Origin: Apostichopus japonicus
Taxonomy: Eukaryota; Echinodermata; Holothuroidea; Aspidochirotida; Stichopodidae
Direction of reading: 5' to 3'
Length of the DNA: 64,000 nt
Assembly: GCF_037975245.1 (NCBI RefSeq)
Contig: NC_092561.1
Span: forward strand, 5,878,001-5,942,000
The position numbers were made by a program, and so were the translations under genes. Below the pieces are notes generated by a model. That model worked only from the letters and a program-made list of their open reading frames with translations. It was not told the DNA's origin and did no database searches. Numbering within the stretch: the first letter of the stretch is position 1; every line of letters begins with the position of its first letter. Positions 63,800 to 64,000 of the stretch are shown here, one piece after another.

Positions 63800-64000
63800 C
63801 AGCCGATACATATAGAGAACACAGTTACTACTGTAAATCTTATAGTTTTGTACCACAGTTAAAACTGGATCGTGCTATAATTAGGTAGCATGTGCTATTA
63901 GGATTACAGTAAGAACTGGGGATATGTGTAATTCCAACAAATGAGTTGTTTGGGATTTGTTGGAATTACAAATATCCTCAGTTCTTACTGTAAACCTAAT
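63800..64000. mobile_element. Foldback element, family CAGCCGATAC, cut by the window edge
   Basis: Close match to the left two-thirds of 45196-45499, including CAGTTACTACTGTAAATCTT and GGTAGCATGTGCTATTAGGA. The right arm runs off the window. Confidence 0.75.

Overview
This is metazoan nuclear DNA: AT-rich, with split genes using GT-AG introns, a tRNA-derived SINE, many small non-autonomous DNA transposons with 8-bp target-site duplications, microsatellites and G/C homopolymers. Gene content and repeat style suggest a marine invertebrate deuterostome, perhaps an echinoderm such as a sea cucumber. That placement is inference. No prokaryotic, phage or CRISPR feature is seen.

Layout. (1) 1-24383 is a head-to-tail tandem duplication of a roughly 11.4-12.5 kb unit. 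Each unit carries one complete eight-exon, minus-strand gene for a secreted cholinesterase-like type-B carboxylesterase: copy A (2351-9777) and copy B (16086-22297), each 573 aa and differing by about eight residues by eye. Position 1 already lies inside the repeat unit, so the array probably continues to the left. (2) 24384-29900 is gene-free: a 74-bp-arm palindrome around a (TA)n core and a 1.3 kb CTA/CTC minisatellite with higher-order structure. (3) 29909-38236 is a third, diverged copy C on the plus strand. It has the same exon phases, but an in-frame TAA directly after the catalytic-acid motif, so it is probably a pseudogene. (4) 39590-41620 is an orphan copy of the A/B 5' flank, plus strand, containing a triplicated ~370-bp unit. 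At 42365-42512 lies a decayed minus-strand exon-7 relic. (5) 44761-52553 is a complete six-exon class I SAM-dependent methyltransferase (279 aa, plus strand). (6) 52700-60100 is gene-poor with satellite-like repeats. (7) 60106-60214 is the first coding exon of a Ras-family GTPase with a P-loop, resembling RERG/RASL-type proteins. The rest of that gene is not found in the window.

The esterase cluster is a birth-and-death family: two nearly identical live copies, one copy with a premature stop, one exon relic and one orphan promoter-side fragment. A and B carry GGS where copy C and classical cholinesterases have the oxyanion-hole GGG, and all copies appear to lack the choline-binding Trp. They are therefore more likely general or defensive carboxylesterases, or altered-specificity cholinesterases, than synaptic acetylcholinesterase. 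The methyltransferase and GTPase show no functional link to them.
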